Assembly: GCA_021464525.1 (NCBI GenBank)
Contig: JADRCO010000819.1
Location: 1-26,024 of the forward strand
Reading direction: 5' to 3'
Length of the DNA: 26,024 nucleotides
DNA from: Rhizophagus sp. LPA8_4_AMF
Taxonomy: Eukaryota; Glomeromycota; Glomeromycetes; Glomerales; Glomeraceae
The number at the start of each line of letters is the position of its first letter. Position 1 is the first letter of the stretch. The notes below the pieces were generated by a model. It did not search any database. It was given only the letters and a program-made list of their open reading frames with translations, and was not told the DNA's origin. This document shows positions 19,909 to 26,024 of the stretch, in pieces. Position numbers and translations under genes: made by a program.

Positions 19909-20756
19909 ATGGATTCTTCCAGTTTAACCAAAATTTCTCCGATTGAATCCGCTGTAACAAATGTTCTTACAGTGGTATTTATAATTTAAAATAATTTATT
20001 AAATTTTTTTTAATTTTGTTTTCAATTATATATAATTTTTTTTTTTTTTTTTACTTCCAGTCAAATATAATTAAAGTGGGGTGGTGTAAATATACTTATT
20101 CTTGTTCTGGAGACCAACTCCGTTCATTTATCACTTCTACCCCTTCGTCTCAAGTTGAAAATATATCGCGTATCGACGATCCAATCGTCGTTAACTATAT
20201 GGTATTATTAGAGAAAGGTATACCATGTACGTGGAAATACAAGGACGAAAATGAAAAAAACTTTGAAATTTTATTTACTGATAAAATGTTAGTTCGTGAG
20301 TTATATGTCTTCTGGCTTGAAGACGCTGAAGAACATCCTTCAATCCTGGATAATTTAACTAGGCTTGAGGGTAATTTTATGTTTAATTTTTTAAAATTTT
20401 GTATATTTTATAAATTTATCCGTATTAATTACCGTTTCAATATATAGGACTTGAAGTTACTGAAAAGGGAGCCTTCACATGGGAAGACTTTGAGAGCTCA
20501 GCAATACAATTTGACCTTTTTATAAGATCAATAAAAAATTTAATAAGCCGGTATTTATATTTCATATTCTCAGACTCTCCGAATTTACAGTTATCATGTT
20601 ATAACGAATGCTTCGTTATTTTTTACAATAGAACATTAATAGGGAAAGGGGCAGTTCCAATGGGGGAATTGCATTTATTTCCAAAGTTTCAACAAAAAAT
20701 ATATGAATGGTATGTTTCGATTTTTAAATATTTAATTTATTCAATTAAATATATCT

Positions 20757-20792
<36 letters not shown>

Positions 20793-23700
20793 TAAATAAA
20801 TCAATATATATATTTATATTTAACTAGTATATTGTCTTGTAAATATAATATTCACATAACATCGACTAATCTGGTTGTGAAGCCAGTTGTTAGATATCAA
20901 AGTTTGAGGCCGTTAGCACCTTCTGACTTTTCCAAGTCGGAAGAAGTAAAGCTAGGAGTAGTAAAAGTCTTATTGGCGCCTTCGGGTATAAGAGGAAATC
21001 TTTTACCATATCGTCGTTATGAAGCTGATGATGTCGCGGCTGTCTTGAACGAGTTCAGAACTCTATTTGGTCTTGACCTGTCAAATTTGGAAGAAGAATC
21101 ATCAATACCTACATTAGTGCATGTGCAAATCACGCACGATAATCTCACTAAAGACTTTCCATATCCTGCAAAAGGAGTATATGTTATAACTGATAGCAAT
21201 AATATCTATCGTTGTGAGGCTCGAGATTCAGGAATGGTTCCGGAAATTTTTAATAACTTTGTTGATTATTCATCTGAGCAAAAGTCAAAGCCGAGCAAAT
21301 GGTGGTCGTATAACGATCATTCAAAAGAAGCTGTGCAGATTCTGAAGCTTAGAAATTCTGTTGACCTAGGCACGACATCTCCTGGTGTGGATACAATGAC
21401 ACCTAATACTCCTGGAATGGGAAATGGTACTTCAAGTGCTAGCTCACCTGGGCATAACTTGGGCACCGGTCGGTCCTCAAAGAAGAGGCCGTTGGAAACA
21501 AAAGCTTACCCATCTCCACCAGATGCTATACAATCCAATGAAATTCAAATGCCACTACCACAAAATGACGCAGAATTAACTGATGATATAATGGGAATGG
21601 ACGTTGGATCGTACGAATACTACTATATGTATGATGATATTACCGATGCCGATTTTGATAATTGTGATAATAAAGATGTAAGTAGCTGTTTAAATGAATA
21701 CCCGATTCATATTTAAATGGCTTTCTAATAAATTTTAAAAACTGACATTAAATAGTCGCAGGCAATTTCGCCAACAACAAATGATCAAACGCCTGGCAAC
21801 ATATCTATAGTTAATGAAGATTCTCCATCTGTTGGTCAAAATCAGATTTCTTTAGTCAAACATAGACAACAGCAAATCGATCGTGACCTTCAATTTGAAA
21901 TCGGTAAAGTTAAGCTCAGATATTGTCCGGAGGATTACACCCCATTAATGTTCCACAACGAGGTTGATATGTCTAAGTACATGCCTGGAGGGAAGTTTTG
22001 TCGAGCTACTAACCGTAAAAAGCGAAAACGAGGTTTCTTTTATACTCCAGATTATGAACCTGCTTGGGTTTTAGAAGCCAAAAAACCTAAAACTTTGGAC
22101 GATGATTTAAAACCTAGCCAAAAGCGTAAAGAGGAGGAATTAGAATACTACTCGAGTGAAAGCGATATTGACGATACTAGTGAGAGTTATGAAAGTGAAT
22201 CTGAATCTGACATTGAATCAAATGATGAATCAGAGTTTGAATGGAAAAATGAGATTGGGAATTCAAAAGTTTCAAATCATCGCGAGCTGGGTTTTTTGAA
22301 TGCTGGACGTCTAAGTATAATATTTAATATTTACGTTCTTTGTGAACGCCGACAACTTCGACGTTTAACTGATTGCGAAGTTTGCAATGATACACAATCC
22401 GAATTGGCATTACAATTTCTTCGGGAACAAATAGCAGGTGGTTCATATCCTTTTGGGGCGGGAATTCATGGAGAAGGCGAGAGTACTTTTGAATTTATTG
22501 AAACACGTAGACGAATTTTGGAAAATCTTAGTGATGGTAAACATTAAATAAGTTTATATAATTATTTAATTTTCTAGATTTTGCTTTTTAACTTTTTCTT
22601 TAATTCATTATAGATCTTCCTACATCATCTGCTCTTCCGTCAGAGCAACAAGAAATTACTATGTCATTAAAGAATGTTATCGAGGAAATTTCTGTCAAAT
22701 TTCCTCGTCCAGAAAATCATCCACAATTGTCCGTTAATGGGCCGCTGTCCGTTCAAGATTATTATAATTTAAATGGTAAGTGTGTATATTTGTCTCTTCT
22801 AAAATTACTATTATTGATTGATTATATTATTTTAGGTGTTCAATTCAAAATTAATGAAGGCGTGGAGTCTAATTTTCAGGTGCTCAAGACTCCTGATATA
22901 ATCGTTTGTGCCGATAAATTTCTCATTGAGACTTCTCCGGAGATTGTTAAGTATTGGGATAAGCACAATCTCACTCCATTTGCCGGAAAAAAGGACGTTA
23001 AATACTTTGTCTTTTGTCCAGAAGGCGAATCATTATATTATCATGTGAAAAATTTTTTCAACGAACTTCGGGTTCAGTATGAGGTATTTATTCCAATTTC
23101 GTTTATTTATCTATTATATTTTTGTTAATAAAAAAATTATTCTTTATAACCTATTTGCATTTCAATAGCTTCACTGTGTGTTAGGAATGCACGAACCTGG
23201 AATTATACAAAATCCAAATTACAATTTCAAGCAAGGCATTATACCCATTCGTCTAAAACGTAAGTACAGTTGTTTAAAAAAAAGAAAATTATTTTCCTTT
23301 AAATAAACGATTCTCATTATATTTATTTGTTTGTTTTTAGCACAAAATCGAAATGAAACAGAGTTAGATCGAATGATTCGCAGTTACAAATCAACATGTG
23401 AAGAATTCGGTAGGTTAATAAATTTAATATCATTTATGGTGATAGTCTTTGAAAAAATTGTTTATTGTAATCAATCTTTTTTATAAGGTTCTTCATTGGC
23501 ATCGCATATTGCTAATTTTGAGAAAACACAACTTGTGATCTACCTTATCAACCCATTTAATCATTTAACGGCTTATTATGACATATTCAAGTGCTATGCT
23601 AAGTTTTACACGTCCCTTGAAAAATCATTGAAATCGGTCTCGACAAAAAATATATTGAATTATGTAATGCCACAACTCATACCGATTGAACACGTCGTTC

Positions 23701-24666
23701 GATTCGGCGAAAATTGTATTAGACCATTTAGACAAAGACCTGTTCTTAAAGACTTGGCCTTCAGTGTATATACACGATCAAAATCTTATAGACCAATTTT
23801 TATTCTACCAAAACCATCTGTTGTTTCTGTCGGGTTTAAATTGATAAAGAAAGCACCTCCAGTAAGAGAACTTATAGAATACAACAAAATTTTGCACATG
23901 TCATACGGTTTTAGCTTTGATCAACGCAGATTAGTTATGGTTTGGGTTGATATGGAGGGCAAAAAGCTTGGAAGTTACTCAACTCCAACTTATGAGAGCA
24001 AAAATCAAATAAGCCTAGAATCTTTGTATAAAGAGACTTGGAGTAGGACATGCGCTTTTAGTAAGCATACGGGTGGTTATAAACAAATTATAATCACTAA
24101 AACCGGTGTCATGACGCAGGAAGAAAAAAATTGTAAGTAAAATCAGATATTTATGTTATCAATGATAAAAATCGTAATATTAAAATCATATTATTTTTAG
24201 TATGGATCAAAGTAACAGAAGGCAGGGTGCCCATTTTTAGCGTCAATTTAGACACAACGCTTGATATCAAGCCGACATTAGATGGAAATGGACAAAGTTC
24301 AAAAATATGTGGCATGGTTTTGAATCATCCTATTCCTGTCAATGATTTCCGACCAGAAGCGACGGGTTTTCTTGTCGAAGTGAACAATAATGAGACTGTA
24401 TCTAACACTATTCAGGTAAATATATTTTTGATAGTTTAATCAGGTTTATGTATTGTTTTTTACCTTACAATAATTATTTTAAAAATTAGGTTGACCTTTT
24501 ATACAACCCAAAAAATGACAAGAAAAATACTGAGATCATGTGGGATGTACTTAACCAATTTCATGTACTTTCTTTCATGGAAGTAACAACAACTCACATG
24601 TGTTTGCCGATTCATGTATTGATGGTCGAACGCTGTTGCAGAGTATATTTGGGTGTGCCCGCTTAA
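19909..24666 (+). CDS. MED13: MED13 (Srb9/Ssn2), Mediator CDK8-module subunit, 1291 aa, 12 exons
   Basis: Med13 links the Cdk8 kinase module to core Mediator and helps repress or tune RNA polymerase II initiation. Exons: 19909-19974, 20061-20370, 20448-20709, 20828-21677, 21756-22536, 22614-22775, 22836-23083, 23169-23259, 23341-23409, 23488-24132, 24201-24415, 24490-24666 (3876 bases, in frame). The N-terminal domain starts ESAVTNVLTVSNIIKVGW and includes a VLLAPSGIRG segment. A Ser/Pro/Gly-rich linker follows. A basic patch RKKRKRG near residues 583-589 is a likely nuclear signal, followed by a Ser/Glu/Asp-rich stretch. GPLSVQDYYNLNG and the VCADKFLIETSPEIVKYW part begin the MID/PIWI-like half, which ends with MEVTTTHMCLPIHVLMVERC close to the C-terminus. 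The 22-codon first exon precedes an 86-bp intron with a T-rich acceptor. The gene is somewhat short for the family but complete. Confidence 0.9.
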
Positions 24667-25222
24667 TATCATTTGATATATTAATTTAATACTGCGGCAA
24701 TATAATAATTAGACTTCGGAAATGAAATCATTGAAAATTTCTGTATATAGAATATATCATCATTTTATTGTTTATTTTTTTTTTTTTACTTTTATTGCTA
24801 TTTCCCATTTTATATATATTTTTCTCTCTACATTATGTATATATAATTAGATAATTTCTTTTTTATTAACTTATCATTATTTACCTTATTCCCTCCCAAA
24901 ATTTTTTGGCTAACTAATTATCAAAAATTTTTATTTTTATTTTTTTTATTTTTATTTTTTTTTTTAGCGAATGATTTATTCTTATTTATAGTATATATTT
25001 CTTATTTATAAATTATATTCTTATTTATTAACTATTACGAGTTAGTATTTATTAATTAAAAAAAAATTATTCTTGCATTAGATAGCATATTAAACCTTAA
25101 AACACAAAATTTAAAATTATGTCAATTTTTTTTAAAAATAATAAAATCACTGGTATTTAAAATTTAAATAATTGTTTTTTCACATAATATTTAGATATAA
25201 CTATAATTATAACGCAAAAAAA
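24667..25222. other. AT-rich 3-prime flank without a gene
   Basis: Downstream of MED13 the sequence is dominated by T runs (about 24775-24790 and 24930-24965) and ATATAT or TTATTTAT motifs. No exon-like segment, RNA gene or repeat border is visible. It separates the gene block from the transposase fragment that follows. Confidence 0.5.
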
Positions 25223-25758
25223 ATGAAATCAACAGTCTTTTACTATGGTTGTTCTCAAAGAGATATCTTAGGCCAAAAACCAAAAAAGCATTCTGATTGT
25301 CATAAACATCGTGATAAACAGCAAATGCATCGTTATAGTTGTGAAGGTCATATTAAAATTAGCATTCATGAAGACCTTGACTTATCTGATATAGAAATGC
25401 AGTATGCTTTACATCCTACGCGAGCAGACATATCAATTCCACCTGAAATCAAGACTTTTATATCAGATAATATAAATCTACTTCCGCGTAAAATATATAA
25501 ACAACTTGTCGAACGTGGTTTAAGTCTTAATATTCGCCAGAAGCAAATCCACTTCTGGTAGACGGAAATTGGCAAAAAAAGATATAAACGAGATAAAGAT
25601 CCCTTCCTTTCTGCGCAAAAATGGCTTAAAGAGCGATCATATCAAATTATATTCCAAAAAACTAATCCAAATGCTCTTGGATTTTTAACTAAATTATAGG
25701 ATATTACAAGAATCTCAATTCAAAATACGTGAAGTTGGTCTTGATGCTACATGTAATG
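25223..25758 (+). pseudogene. Decayed Mutator-like (MULE) transposase fragment
   Basis: From ATG 25223 an open frame runs to 25561 with FYYGCSQRD, a Cys/His-rich segment (SDCHKHRDK ... SCEGHIKI) like a FLYWCH or FAR1-type zinc-binding domain, then IPPEIKTFISDNINLLPRKI and VERGLSLNIRQKQIHFW. After a stop in place of a probable Trp codon (25559-25561), the same frame continues with TEIGKKRYKRDKDPFLSAQK, WLKERSYQIIFQKTNP and ALGFLTKL. A further stop and a frame change lead to FKIREVGLDATCNV. In Mutator-like transposases the Asp of the G(I/V)DATYNT motif is the first catalytic residue. The downstream core is absent. I see about three breaks, so this is a 5-prime relic, not an active gene. Confidence 0.7.
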
Positions 25759-26024
25759 TATAAAAAATATGTTTAATTAATGAATAAAATACTGGTTATA
25801 ATTTCAATTATTATAAAATTTATAACGTAACTTTTTATTTGCAAAATATAATTTTTTTTATAAGAATTTCACCAGGGTGATTTTCACCTAGATTTAATTT
25901 TGTATTACGTGAATTTTAAATAATTTCAAATTTTGTGTATTTTGCCGGTGAATTTCACCTGTATTTTTGTTTTTTGCTTTATTTGTTTTCATTTCTAACA
26001 TTTTTTCTTTTTAGGTTCTTTTGC
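25759..26024. repeat. AT-rich tail with two GGTGA...TCACC hairpins
   Basis: After the transposase relic the sequence is AT-rich. Two short inverted repeats, GGTGA with TCACC, occur at 25876-25888 and 25947-25959, about 71 bp apart, the second with CCGGTGAATTTCACCTG. An overlapping CACCAGGGTG palindrome precedes the first. They may be part of an end of a DNA element whose border lies outside the window. Confidence 0.4.

Noticed and set aside
25366-25575. 69-codon minus-strand frame
   Set aside because: Antisense shadow of the Mutator-like transposase relic.
1-26024. LTR retrotransposons, retroviral or Polinton-like remains
   Set aside because: No reverse transcriptase, integrase, capsid or polymerase B motifs and no long terminal direct repeats were recognised on either strand.
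1-26024. tRNA, rRNA genes and CRISPR arrays
   Set aside because: No B-box-like GGTTCGA core with a matching cloverleaf was noticed and no rRNA-like segment was seen. The tandem arrays lack the regular short repeat and unique spacer pattern of CRISPR.

Overview
This window comes from an AT-rich, intron-rich fungal nuclear genome. Introns are mostly 57-126 bp with GT...AG ends and T-rich acceptors. The gene set includes Spt8, a WD40 subunit of the fungal SAGA complex, next to a mitochondrial-type (ACAA2-like) 3-ketoacyl-CoA thiolase that many Dikarya lack. Together with a Mutator-like transposase fragment of a type I associate with arbuscular mycorrhizal fungi, this makes an early-diverging fungus, most likely Glomeromycotina (Rhizophagus-like), the best guess. 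The assignment is inference, made without a database search.

The window has two contrasting parts. From 1 to about 9240 it is a repeat compartment with no host gene that I can support. It holds small palindromic clusters, a pogo-like terminus near 1350, a block of about 76-bp tandem repeats (2781-3265), a 594-bp element with TTA target duplications containing a duplicated foldback (3413-4006), and two copies of one TA-inserting MITE family (4108-4346 and 5895-6132). It also holds a tandem array whose units each look like an exon plus an intron (4871-5894, interrupted by another MITE), and a 2845-bp pogo/Tigger transposon with near-complete ends but a broken transposase (6396-9240), itself carrying a nested 535-bp element.

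From 9687 to 24666 there are seven host genes, strictly alternating in strand: ATX1-like copper chaperone (+), SPT8-like SAGA WD40 protein (-), COX18-like mitochondrial insertase (+), cyclophilin-40 (-), AFG1-like mitochondrial AAA ATPase (+), ACAA2-like thiolase (-) and MED13 (+). All seven models were assembled exon by exon and keep an open frame. They form three divergent pairs with intergenic spaces of 173, 229 and 320 bp and three convergent pairs spaced 55 to 367 bp apart. One CYP40 intron uses a GC donor. From 24667 to the end the sequence returns to AT-rich DNA with a decayed Mutator-like transposase fragment.

By theme, COX18 and AFG1 both act on cytochrome c oxidase biogenesis or turnover in mitochondria, the thiolase belongs to mitochondrial fatty-acid oxidation, ATX1 handles copper, CYP40 is an Hsp90 co-chaperone, and SPT8 and MED13 control RNA polymerase II initiation. 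I do not see a new multi-gene system. The most unusual sequence feature is the exon/intron-like tandem array.
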